Assembly: GCA_946402705.1 (NCBI GenBank)
Contig: CAMIXG010000006.1
Span: 1-64,000 of the forward strand
Direction of reading: 5' to 3'
DNA from: an uncultured Tissierellia bacterium
GTDB taxonomy: Bacteria > Bacillota > Clostridia > Tissierellales > Tissierellaceae
DNA: 64,000 nt
Positions 1 through 8,066 of the stretch are shown here, piece by piece. Both the position numbers and the translations under genes were made by a program. Position 1 is the stretch's first letter. The number at the start of each line of letters is the position of its first letter. The notes beneath the pieces are model-generated. The model had not been told where the DNA came from and ran no database searches. It was given only the letters and a program-made list of their open reading frames with translations.

Positions 1-98
1 AATATAAGTACCTAACAAACGACATATATACTCTTATTTCCCCCTACAATCCAAATTTCTACATCCAAAACTCAGAATTTTTTACTGGAGGTTATGAT

Positions 99-638
99 AT
101 GGACTATATGAATTATATCAACTCTATGAAAATATATTTTAAAAAACATTCTTTTGTTAAGTTTATAGTCAATCTATTTTTTCTATTTGTAGTTCTGATT
201 TATTTATTTCCATTTTGGGGAAACTTGATATTTAATAATGAAACTCAATACTTAGTCACTTCATTATTTCATCTTGATATCCTTCTAACTGGTCCAATGA
301 CCCTATTATTTATATATGTATACACAAAGGTTTTCGAAACTTCTAAGTTGGGATTTATTTATATAACACTTTATTTCCTTAATACCTTACTAGCAGTGTT
401 CACACTATTAATGGGTTTAGAAACTATATTAGATTTTCTATTATTACTCCCTCATCTATTGGGAATAGGGCTAATAGTAACATTATGTATATTGGATTAC
501 AAAGAAATAAATCCATTCGAACAAATCTATGAAAAACAAATACACAAAATCAATTTATTCCATATTATTATTACTATAACTATACCTTTAATTATTATAA
601 ATATAATAGGGAGAATTTACTTCGTTTTTGCAAATTAA
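99..638 (+). CDS. Hypothetical integral membrane protein (179 aa)
   Basis: I do not recognise the family. The protein is very hydrophobic, with about five likely membrane segments (roughly residues 20-40, 55-78, 85-105, 110-130 and 150-175) separated by short charged loops, and no signal peptide or catalytic motif that I can see. A good ribosome binding site (GGAGG) lies nine bases before the ATG. It converges on corA and shares a terminator hairpin with it, so it is a separate transcription unit from the genes that follow. Its own upstream region is cut off by the window edge. Confidence 0.6.
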   Translation: MDYMNYINSMKIYFKKHSFVKFIVNLFFLFVVLIYLFPFWGNLIFNNETQYLVTSLFHLDILLTGPMTLLFIYVYTKVFETSKLGFIYITLYFLNTLLAVFTLLMGLETILDFLLLLPHLLGIGLIVTLCILDYKEINPFEQIYEKQIHKINLFHIIITITIPLIIINIIGRIYFVFAN

Positions 639-666
639 TTAGGAATATTATAATAATGCGCAAGAA

Positions 667-692
667 AAAATACTATTATAAAATAGTATTTT
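667..692. terminator. Bidirectional terminator between the membrane protein and corA
   Basis: Inverted repeat AAAATACTATT ... AATAGTATTTT with a four-base loop and A/T runs on both sides, placed between two converging genes and touching the stop codon of corA. Confidence 0.7.
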
Positions 693-1746
693 ATATCCAC
701 TTCTTTTTCCTAAAATAATATAACATGCTAAAGGTTATACCTACAGCTGCAATCCAAAATATATGGTAGCCATACTTAAAGTGCAGTTCTGGTTGGTTTA
801 TAAAGTTCATACCATAAACCCCTGTCAAAAATGTAAGTGGTACTGATATGGTTGAAAATATAGTTAAAACCTTCATTATGTCATTTGTTTTATTAGATAT
901 ACTAGATAAATAGGTATCTAACATACCAGAGCATATGTCCCTATAAGTTTCCACTATATCTATCATCTGTATCGTATGGTCATATATGTCTCTAAAATAG
1001 TAGGTTGTCTTATTGGATATATCGTAGTAGTCTTCCTTAGATAGCTTGTTGAGTATATTTCTAGTAGGCCACAAAACTTTTCGCATATAAATTAAAATCC
1101 TCTTTAACCTATATATTTCATGTAATAAATCTGGCTGAGGATCTATTAAAAGAGCATCCTCTGTATTATCTATATCTTCACTGATTTCATCTAAGACTAG
1201 GAAATAATTATCCACCAAGTCATCCAAAATCTCATAGAGTAAGGCGTCCATACCTAAAGAGCTAATAGGTGCCTTGGATTCTAATTTTTTACATATATCA
1301 CTTAAGGTTTCAGTTTCTGACTCCTTAAAAGTGATTATTAGGTTCTCCATATATATGACACTAAGCTGACTAGTTTCAAGTTTATTAGTATCATTACCTA
1401 TGGTTAACTCTTTTAGATTTATAAATAAATAGTTTTTATACTCTTCCTGTTTTGAATTTTGTGCTGTATTTAATATGTCCTCAACTGTTAAGGGATGAAT
1501 ATCAAATAAATTACAGATACTCATTATCTTATCTGCTTCATGAAGACCTACAACTTCTATCCATTGTTTCTTACTTCCCTTATTTTTTAGCATCTTTATA
1601 TCAGTTATGAGTTCACTACTATAAGAGTCCTCATCATAAAGAGTATTTCTAACTATAACTTCCTTTACCTTTATATCTCCAATATATCTTGGGGAGTTAA
1701 CATCTTGGTCTACTATCTTTTTCCAGTTTCTATCTTTTTTATACAT
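691..1746 (-). CDS. corA: CorA-family magnesium transporter
   Basis: CorA proteins are homopentameric channels for Mg2+ (also Co2+/Ni2+) in the inner membrane. The defining GMN selectivity motif is present as YGMNF at about residues 311-315, between two C-terminal membrane helices, and the last residues are the usual basic KKKW tail. The long N-terminal part is acidic and helical, as in the cytoplasmic funnel of the family. The length of 351 residues is typical. It lies 18 bases downstream of ung on the same strand and may be cotranscribed with it. A second, unrelated Mg2+ transporter (MgtE) is encoded further along the window. Confidence 0.93.
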   Translation of the reverse strand: MYKKDRNWKKIVDQDVNSPRYIGDIKVKEVIVRNTLYDEDSYSSELITDIKMLKNKGSKKQWIEVVGLHEADKIMSICNLFDIHPLTVEDILNTAQNSKQEEYKNYLFINLKELTIGNDTNKLETSQLSVIYMENLIITFKESETETLSDICKKLESKAPISSLGMDALLYEILDDLVDNYFLVLDEISEDIDNTEDALLIDPQPDLLHEIYRLKRILIYMRKVLWPTRNILNKLSKEDYYDISNKTTYYFRDIYDHTIQMIDIVETYRDICSGMLDTYLSSISNKTNDIMKVLTIFSTISVPLTFLTGVYGMNFINQPELHFKYGYHIFWIAAVGITFSMLYYFRKKKWI

Positions 1747-1764
1747 AATAATTACCTCACAATA

Positions 1765-2445
1765 TTAATCATGATTTTTTATACTCCAATCTATTTCCTT
1801 TTCTCCTATAGATTTTAGAAATTCATTTGTCTTAGAAAATGGTTCTGAACCGAAAAAACCTCTACTTGCTGCAAGGGGACTTGGATGAAAAGATTTTATT
1901 ATATGATGCTTCTCATTACTAATTAGCTCCTCTTTTTCCCAAGCATTCTTACCCCAAAGAATAAAAACTATAGGCTGGTCTCTTTCATTAAGTTTTTCTA
2001 TTATCCTATCAGTGAACTTTTCCCAGCCTTTTTTTCTGTGTGAATTTGCCTTATCTTTTTCAACAGTTAAAACTGTGTTTAATAGTAAAACTCCTCTATT
2101 TGCCCATTCTTCTAAATTACCATGATTGGGAATATCCAGCCCCAAGTCTGAGTTTAATTCCTTATATATATTTCTAAGAGAAGGTGGTATTTTTACATCA
2201 TATCTAACTGAAAAAGCCAAACCATTTCCTTGATTTTCTCCATGATAGGGGTCTTGTCCTAATATTACAACCTTTACATCTTCATAATCTGTAAAGTTTA
2301 AGGCATTAAACACCTCTTCTTTAGGTGGATATATGGTTTTTTCTTTAGATTCTGACTCCAAAAACTTCTCAAGATTTTTAAAGTAATCCTGATTCATTTC
2401 ATCATCTAATATTTCTTTCCAAGTAGTTTTTATTAAATTTCTCAT
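1765..2445 (-). CDS. ung: Uracil-DNA glycosylase, family 1
   Basis: Removes uracil from DNA as the first step of base excision repair. The water-activating loop GQDPYHG is at residues 63-69 (catalytic Asp65) and the minor-groove loop HPSPLAASRGF is near residue 187, both complete. The length of 226 residues is normal. Its ATG overlaps the stop of the upstream hydrolase gene by one base (TAATG), so the two are translationally coupled, and corA follows 18 bases downstream. Confidence 0.96.
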   Translation of the reverse strand: MRNLIKTTWKEILDDEMNQDYFKNLEKFLESESKEKTIYPPKEEVFNALNFTDYEDVKVVILGQDPYHGENQGNGLAFSVRYDVKIPPSLRNIYKELNSDLGLDIPNHGNLEEWANRGVLLLNTVLTVEKDKANSHRKKGWEKFTDRIIEKLNERDQPIVFILWGKNAWEKEELISNEKHHIIKSFHPSPLAASRGFFGSEPFSKTNEFLKSIGEKEIDWSIKNHD

Positions 2446-3200
2446 TATCTATTTTCCCCTAACCATTTAACTGCATCATCCATCATATTTGTAGTTACAA
2501 AATGACCCAATCTGTCATACTCTATCATGTTTATATTTAACTTATCCTTATTTTCACTATAAAACTCTCTTTGAGGTACTATACTAACTTCTGGATCATT
2601 TACTCCATGGATTATAAGTATATTCTTATACTTCAGATTTTGCAGATTATCTCTTGGGTTTAAGATATTTAAATCATCTTCTTCTGGTATTGTATAATCT
2701 GACTTAAGCCCCATTGCTTCCATCATAATTTTATTAGAGGCTATCCAATTTAAAGAACCATTTAAGATAATTCCTCCCTTTATAGAGCTATTATGTGCTA
2801 AGACTCCCCCTGTTGTATATCCTCCCATAGAATGTCCCATAACATATAGATTACCCTTATCACCATCATATTCTTCTATGATAGCCTTAGTTATCTTAGG
2901 TGATTCTTCTATATTATTAAGTATTGCCTGCCAAAAATATCTAGTTACTTCTTCTACAGACTTTGCTTGTTTCTTATCTCTTTCTCCATGATGAAGTGCA
3001 TCTGGTATTATAACTTGATAACCAAATAATCCCAGTATGTATCCCCTCATCCTTTGACTTTCCTTACATGAATCCAGCCCATGATAAAAGATTACTGTTG
3101 GCATTTTTCCAACATATCCATTTGGTATAAGTCTTATACAAGGTACATTCTCTATATAAATTTTTTCTTCTTTAACAGAATAATTTTTTCCATAATCCAT
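2445..3200 (-). CDS. Alpha/beta hydrolase of the dienelactone/prolyl-oligopeptidase type
   Basis: A serine hydrolase of unknown substrate. The nucleophile elbow GHSMGG is near residues 126-131, an oxyanion strand with HGLD lies near residue 40, and an Asp (VNDPE) and His (LGHF) near the C-terminus complete a likely triad. There is no signal peptide, so it should be cytoplasmic. The start is supported by AGGAGG nine bases upstream. It is the first gene of a likely hydrolase-ung-corA unit, and its promoter region is one copy of a 47-bp duplicated sequence that also lies in front of the next gene. Confidence 0.8.
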   Translation of the reverse strand: MDYGKNYSVKEEKIYIENVPCIRLIPNGYVGKMPTVIFYHGLDSCKESQRMRGYILGLFGYQVIIPDALHHGERDKKQAKSVEEVTRYFWQAILNNIEESPKITKAIIEEYDGDKGNLYVMGHSMGGYTTGGVLAHNSSIKGGIILNGSLNWIASNKIMMEAMGLKSDYTIPEEDDLNILNPRDNLQNLKYKNILIIHGVNDPEVSIVPQREFYSENKDKLNINMIEYDRLGHFVTTNMMDDAVKWLGENR

Positions 3201-3221
3201 AATCCTATCCCTCCTAATAAT

Positions 3222-3268
3222 AAGTATATAATATCACAAGAATTTATTAATAGTATTAACATAATTTT
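3222..3268. repeat. 47-bp direct repeat, copy 1 (promoter region)
   Basis: This AT-rich segment matches 3727-3773 at 46 of 47 bases. It begins AAGTATATAATATCACAAG and ends AACATAATTTT. Each copy sits just upstream of a minus-strand gene, so it probably carries the same duplicated promoter. Confidence 0.85.
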
Positions 3269-3283
3269 CTCACTTTATCCATT

Positions 3284-3685
3284 TTAAAATGCCCTATATA
3301 AATATACTCCTCCAGAATATGCAAAAAAGAATAACCATAAAAAACCTAAAATTCCCAGTATCACAACTAGTATAAGTATCCTAAATATTATTGGTAATGG
3401 CTTAGTTATTGAATATATTAGTTTAACTGGGTTATATATAATTGGTAGATATAATACCATTGTAAAAAATGGAAATATAGACCAGAAAAAATTTTCTGAA
3501 TGAAATATATCAGGTCTTATTACATAGCCTAAAAACTTCATACCTAATATTAGTGCCATTACTAAAAAAGCCAAGCTATAAACTTTAAGTCTATTTTTAA
3601 AACCTATATTTATGATAAATACAACAATAAAATATACTAGAACACGCATTATTTGAGCCTTATACATGCCTATAAAATTCATCAT
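3284..3685 (-). CDS. Hypothetical membrane protein (133 aa)
   Basis: Not recognised. About four hydrophobic segments can be seen, around residues 8-25, 33-52, 70-90 and 103-127, with few charged loops and no motif. I start it at the second in-frame ATG pair because AAGGAG lies eight bases before it. The longer reading frame that begins at 3703 would use that binding site as coding sequence. It is alone between two copies of a 47-bp repeat. Confidence 0.55.
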   Translation of the reverse strand: MMNFIGMYKAQIMRVLVYFIVVFIINIGFKNRLKVYSLAFLVMALILGMKFLGYVIRPDIFHSENFFWSIFPFFTMVLYLPIIYNPVKLIYSITKPLPIIFRILILVVILGILGFLWLFFFAYSGGVYLYRAF

Positions 3686-3726
3686 CCTTATCTCTCCTTC
3701 CAATACCTACCAACTTTTTAAATATC

Positions 3727-3773
3727 AAGTATATAATATCATAAGAATTTATTAATAGTATTAACATAATTTT
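3727..3773. repeat. 47-bp direct repeat, copy 2 (promoter region)
   Basis: Second copy of the sequence at 3222-3268 with one difference (CAT instead of CAC near base 15). It lies in the space between a minus-strand membrane protein gene and the plus-strand gene at 3803, so it could serve either. Confidence 0.85.
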
Positions 3774-3802
3774 GTGGTATATTTACCTTAAGAGGTGATA
3801 AT

Positions 3803-5017
3803 ATGAAAAAATTAAAGTTTCCAATCTTAATTCTGGCTTTTATATGCCTATTAGTTTTTATTACAACTAGGAAGAAACCTAATGAGACACCTAAAAAAGA
3901 TAGTTGGGAAAAAGTTGATGTAAGTATTAATCAAAATCAACTTGAAAAACTAAACTTTGATAAACCTATGTTTATAGATGAAATTATAGATAGTAATTTT
4001 TACATCTATCCATCTATTCCTACTGACAATGAATATACTTTCAATAAAATAATGAAATTTAATGAAGAGAAAACTGTTCTAGATGTGGATATTGATGAAA
4101 TAAAAGATTTAGCTACACCCTTAGAATTTAAGGGTTATGAGCAGAATTTAAATACTTACAATAAATTAAACTTAAAAGAATCTGTCTTATTAAATGCAAA
4201 TACCAAACTATACTTAATCAATAAGAAAGATTTTTCCTACAAAGCAATTAAAGATTTCAAGGCTAGTAAGGACTATAATAGGAGATTTAAATTTCTATAC
4301 CTAGATAAGGACAATCTATATTATATTTTTAATAATAAGGATGAAAATGGTAATTTTGATAGTTTAGGAGTTACAGAAGATAAGTCTCATAAAATTTTAT
4401 ATAAGGAAAATATAAATACAAAAGAGATTGAAGAAATAAACTTAGAAAAATTAAATTTGATACATTTTAATGACTTTATACACTCAGAATATGTTGGAAT
4501 TGATAATTATTTACTAAATGTAGTTGATGATTCTATCTATAGATATAATATTTTAGATGGAAAAAATGAAAAAATAATGACCAAGACAAACTATTACTTT
4601 GATCCCTTACAGGCAATAGTAACCGATGAATACTATATTGAACATTCTATCTTTGGAAATTATGGTGTTGGAATTTTTGATAGAAATAGTGGTGAACTTT
4701 TAAATGTCATAACTGATAGCGATAGGTATGGTTCTATCCACAATATGAAGCTGTATGGTGATTTCCTCCTTCTAGAACCTTCTTTTAATACCAATGCCAA
4801 GATGAATAGCTTTAAAATAGTGGATTTGAAAAATAAAAAAACCTATTACTATAAGATAAAAGATAGTATCAAACCCCTACTAAATAATCTAGACTTTGAC
4901 TATAAGGTTTTAGGCTTAGATAAGGGTTATGCGTATATAGAGACTGTATCTAAAGATAAATCAAACAAAATAAATTATAACTTATTTAAACTTAAAGTAG
5001 ACTTAATTAATAAATAG
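3803..5017 (+). CDS. Hypothetical membrane-anchored extracytoplasmic protein (404 aa)
   Basis: Not recognised. A short basic N-terminus (MKKLK) is followed by one hydrophobic segment (residues 6-22) and then a long hydrophilic domain rich in Lys, Asp, Asn and Tyr. This suits an uncleaved anchor or a signal peptide without a clear lipobox. Repeated short strands of the type YLINKKDFSYKAIKD and YRYNILDGKNEKIM suggest a beta-propeller-like surface domain, but this is only an impression. AGAGGTGAT lies ahead of the ATG. The frameshifted acetyltransferase gene follows ten bases later. Confidence 0.6.
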   Translation: MKKLKFPILILAFICLLVFITTRKKPNETPKKDSWEKVDVSINQNQLEKLNFDKPMFIDEIIDSNFYIYPSIPTDNEYTFNKIMKFNEEKTVLDVDIDEIKDLATPLEFKGYEQNLNTYNKLNLKESVLLNANTKLYLINKKDFSYKAIKDFKASKDYNRRFKFLYLDKDNLYYIFNNKDENGNFDSLGVTEDKSHKILYKENINTKEIEEINLEKLNLIHFNDFIHSEYVGIDNYLLNVVDDSIYRYNILDGKNEKIMTKTNYYFDPLQAIVTDEYYIEHSIFGNYGVGIFDRNSGELLNVITDSDRYGSIHNMKLYGDFLLLEPSFNTNAKMNSFKIVDLKNKKTYYYKIKDSIKPLLNNLDFDYKVLGLDKGYAYIETVSKDKSNKINYNLFKLKVDLINK

Positions 5018-5027
5018 GAGTGATAGC

Positions 5028-5479
5028 TTGGAGATTTTAAACTATGAAGACAAGTACCATAAAAATTTTAAAGACTTATCTTATGAATGGTTAGAAAAAT
5101 ATGTTTCAGTTGAGCCAGAAGATGAAAAGATACTAAATAACCCTAGAGAAATAATCTTAGATAGGGGTGGCTATATTTATTTGGCCAAATACAAGGATGA
5201 GATAGTTGGAACTATATCTCTTATAAAAATCGATACTACTAGTTTTGAACTTGCAAAACTTGCAGTTACTGAAAACTATAAGTCACTTGGTATAGGTAGC
5301 CATCTCATGGAAAAAGTTATTACTACAGCCAAGAAGTCTGGTGCTAAAAAATTATTCTCTATACTAATCATAATTTATTGGCTGCCCTTAGGCTCTATGA
5401 AAAATTTGGCTTTAAAGATGTCCCCCTTGTAGATAATAAATATATAGAATCTGATCTTAAAATGGAACTTTATTTATAG
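5028..5479 (+). pseudogene. GNAT-family N-acetyltransferase, frameshifted
   Basis: The first 110 residues or so form the start of a GNAT acetyl-CoA-dependent acyltransferase, including the acetyl-CoA loop motif near SLGIGSHL (residues 87-94). Around base 5357 the frame breaks. Reading on in the next frame gives YTNHNLLAALRLYEKFGF and the normal GNAT C-terminus, ending at the TAG at 5477-5479. One missing T after TTATT would explain it. The start is TTG, chosen because AGGAG is eight bases upstream. The substrate is unknown. Either the gene is newly broken or the base was lost in sequencing. Confidence 0.85.
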
Positions 5480-5490
5480 AAGTTGATTTT

Positions 5491-5628
5491 ATGGATTATA
5501 TAAACCTCAGTATTTATATCTTAATTCTACTGGTATTTTATATTTTGGTAACTAAGTTTTGGATGGACTTGGCAAATTCTATAGGTGAAAAGGTCCACCA
5601 GTTTATAAAGTGGATACTTAAGAAATAG
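5491..5628 (+). CDS. Possible small membrane protein (45 aa)
   Basis: Short reading frame beginning MDYINLSIYILILLVFYILV, which would be a single membrane helix, followed by an amphipathic basic tail ending WILKK. It starts 11 bases after the restored stop of the acetyltransferase and on the same strand. The ribosome binding site is weak (GAAG). I see no homologue from memory, so it may be a real small membrane protein or chance. Confidence 0.35.
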   Translation: MDYINLSIYILILLVFYILVTKFWMDLANSIGEKVHQFIKWILKK

Positions 5629-5692
5629 CTTAAATCTGCCAATAAAAAAATATGGCATCAGTTTTCTATTTTACATCAATATTTTATACAAA

Positions 5693-5727
5693 AAACACCC
5701 TAGAAACAAATTGTTTATAGGGTGTTT
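5693..5727 (-). terminator. Terminator of the lysine fermentation operon
   Basis: Stem AAACACCCTA / TAGGGTGTTT separated by 15 bases. Read on the minus strand it is followed by TTTTTTG. It lies 14 bases after the kamE stop. Confidence 0.85.
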
Positions 5728-5740
5728 ATATATTTTATAA

Positions 5741-6502
5741 TTAGATTAAATCTCTTTTTACTACTTCTGTAGCTACGAAAGTAGCAACATCATAAGCAAA
5801 TGTTCCTGGTCCGAAACCAGCATCATATCCTAATTCTTTTGCTAACTCATGGCTAACTCTTGGTCCACCACAAAGTAATACAACTTTGTCTCTTAAACCT
5901 TCAGCTTCTAGTAATTCTACTAGTTCTGTTAAGTTTGGTATATGAACATCTTTTTGAGTTACAACTTGAGATACTAAGATAGCATCTGCATTTAATTCTA
6001 TAGCTTTAGCTACTAACTCTTCGTTAGGTACTTGTGATCCTAAGTTATAAGCTTTCATACCTTTATATCTTTCAAGACCAACGTTTCCTGCGAAACCTTT
6101 CATGTTCATTATAGCATCGATACCAACTGTATGAGCATCTGTACCTGTACAAGCTCCTACAACAACGATATCTCTTTTAACGTTCTCAGCTATATATTCT
6201 TGAACTTCTTCATATGACATAGAAGTAACTTCTACCTTAGGTACTTCTATTGTAGAATAATCTACTGTATGTTGGCATTTACCATACATTACAACATAAG
6301 TGTAGCCTACTCCTAAATCTTGTGCATAAACTACTGATGGTTCTTCAAATCCCATTTTTTTCATTAATTGACGAGCTGCTTCTGCAGTTTCATCACCATA
6401 AGGAACTGGTAATGTGAAAGACATTTGCACCATTCCATCGTTTAATGCATCACCATAAGGTTTTATTTTTGTTAAATCTACTTTTTCTATTGCTTCTGAC
6501 AT
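5741..6502 (-). CDS. kamE: Lysine 5,6-aminomutase, beta (cobalamin-binding) subunit
   Basis: With KamD this enzyme moves the terminal amino group of beta-lysine (or D-lysine) from C6 to C5, using adenosylcobalamin and PLP. The B12-binding motif DxHxxG is at residues 122-127 (TDAHTVG), so His124 should be the lower cobalt ligand. Eleven residues on, Lys135 (NMKG) is the expected PLP Schiff-base lysine; the same spacing is seen in the characterised clostridial enzyme. The glycine-rich GPGTFAYD follows the Rossmann-like domain at the C-terminus. Length is 253 residues. The ATG overlaps the kamD stop (TAATG), with GGAGG ahead, so the subunits are made together. It is the last gene of the operon. 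Confidence 0.97.
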   Translation of the reverse strand: MSEAIEKVDLTKIKPYGDALNDGMVQMSFTLPVPYGDETAEAARQLMKKMGFEEPSVVYAQDLGVGYTYVVMYGKCQHTVDYSTIEVPKVEVTSMSYEEVQEYIAENVKRDIVVVGACTGTDAHTVGIDAIMNMKGFAGNVGLERYKGMKAYNLGSQVPNEELVAKAIELNADAILVSQVVTQKDVHIPNLTELVELLEAEGLRDKVVLLCGGPRVSHELAKELGYDAGFGPGTFAYDVATFVATEVVKRDLI

Positions 6503-8055
6503 TATCTTGCACCTCCAAGCATTAGTTCAACGAACGGATTGAAGTATCCTTCATCTCTTTTAGCTACTCCATCTAATCCTTTTCCGCCTGTTCTAGATCT
6601 CTTAACTCCACCGAATTTACCGCCTTCGATAGTTGGGAATAAACCGTCTTTTTCTATTTGAGTTAATAATTCTTCTGCATCTGCAACAACTTTATTAGCT
6701 CTGTTTACGATAATTCCACCTTCTTTGAATTCTATTTCATCACCTAAGTCTCTAGCATTGTTGAATACATAGCTAGCATTTTCGATTGATAAATATCTAT
6801 CGTGTAAATGTGGTGTATGGATAGCTTCAGTTAACATTCCTAGTAATTGTAATCCTTGGTTAGTCATTATAGATATCATATTGAATAATGTATCTTGTAC
6901 GTGACCTTTGAAGATGTTACCAGTTTTGAATTTAGTTGGAGGCATGTATTTAAGTGGTGCTTTAGGGAAGATTTCTCTTGCCATTTGTGCCTGTGCTAAT
7001 TCATATAAGAATCCGTTTTCTATACTTGGATCCATTTCAAATGCATGTCCAAGACCCATTTGTTCTTCTGGAAGTCCTGCTTGTAATGCAAATTGTTCAT
7101 TTATATATTGAGAACCTAATACTGTATATGCTGCATCAAATGCATCATCAGTAGTTAAGTAGTTATCTTCTCCTGTATTGATTATTATTCCTGCATAACC
7201 GTTGATAACTCTTGAGAAGAATTGGTCAACTAAAGTTCTTTGCATGTTTATATCTCTGAAAAGTATACCGTAAAGTGCATCATTAAGCATTACGTCTAAT
7301 CTTTCAAGAGCTCCTGCTGCTGCTATCTCAGGCATACATAATCCTGAACAGTAGTTACATAATCTTATATATCTTCCTACTTCTGCTCCAACTTCATCTA
7401 ATGCAGTTCTCATTAGTTTAAAGTTAGCTTGAGTAGCGTAAGTTCCACCGAAACCTTCAGTAGTTGGTCCGTATGGTACATAGTCAAGTAGAGATTGTCC
7501 AGTTGTTCTTATTACTGCGATTATGTCAGCACCTTGTTTAGCTGCTGCTTGCGCTTGAAGAACATCTTCATAGATATTACCTGTAGCAACGATTACATAT
7601 AGATAAGGTTTTCTACCTTCTCCAAGTTCTGCTATAAGTCTTTCTCTTTCTTCTCTATTGCTTTTTATTCTTTTTGTATATTCTTCAGCTACTGGGAATA
7701 TTGCATCTCTGATTTCTTCATCGCTTGCTATAGCAAGTTTAGTTAAATCGATTTCTCCAGCAGATACTTTTTCAGCGATTTCTTGTGGTTGTAAACCAGT
7801 TTGTACCATTGCGTTTCCTATCCAGAAAGCAACTCCTTTTCCTAGTCCACCACCATCTTTAATGTTGTCTACAACAACATTTGGTAATGGTATTTCTACT
7901 TCGTCTATACCGTCTATTCCTAAAAGTCTTGATACTGCTCTTTCTGTAGCAGTTGTTGTATGTGCGTCTATAAACGTTTGAACATCCTCTGCTATACTTT
8001 TAGCAGCTTTTCTTGAACTTTCAATCAACGATTGATCAAGGTGTAATTTGCTCAT
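6502..8055 (-). CDS. kamD: Lysine 5,6-aminomutase, alpha subunit
   Basis: Large TIM-barrel subunit of the B12- and PLP-dependent aminomutase that turns L-beta-lysine into 3,5-diaminohexanoate in the anaerobic lysine pathway. At 517 residues it is the full family length, and the conserved core (for example LYVIVATGNIYEDVLQA and LCNYCSGLCMPEIA) is intact. AGGAGG lies seven bases before the ATG. It is 11 bases downstream of kamC and coupled to kamE. Codon use here is more uniform and less AT-rich than in neighbouring genes, as expected for a highly expressed catabolic enzyme. Confidence 0.97.
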   Translation of the reverse strand: MSKLHLDQSLIESSRKAAKSIAEDVQTFIDAHTTTATERAVSRLLGIDGIDEVEIPLPNVVVDNIKDGGGLGKGVAFWIGNAMVQTGLQPQEIAEKVSAGEIDLTKLAIASDEEIRDAIFPVAEEYTKRIKSNREERERLIAELGEGRKPYLYVIVATGNIYEDVLQAQAAAKQGADIIAVIRTTGQSLLDYVPYGPTTEGFGGTYATQANFKLMRTALDEVGAEVGRYIRLCNYCSGLCMPEIAAAGALERLDVMLNDALYGILFRDINMQRTLVDQFFSRVINGYAGIIINTGEDNYLTTDDAFDAAYTVLGSQYINEQFALQAGLPEEQMGLGHAFEMDPSIENGFLYELAQAQMAREIFPKAPLKYMPPTKFKTGNIFKGHVQDTLFNMISIMTNQGLQLLGMLTEAIHTPHLHDRYLSIENASYVFNNARDLGDEIEFKEGGIIVNRANKVVADAEELLTQIEKDGLFPTIEGGKFGGVKRSRTGGKGLDGVAKRDEGYFNPFVELMLGGAR

Positions 8056-8066
8056 TCTATGACCTC

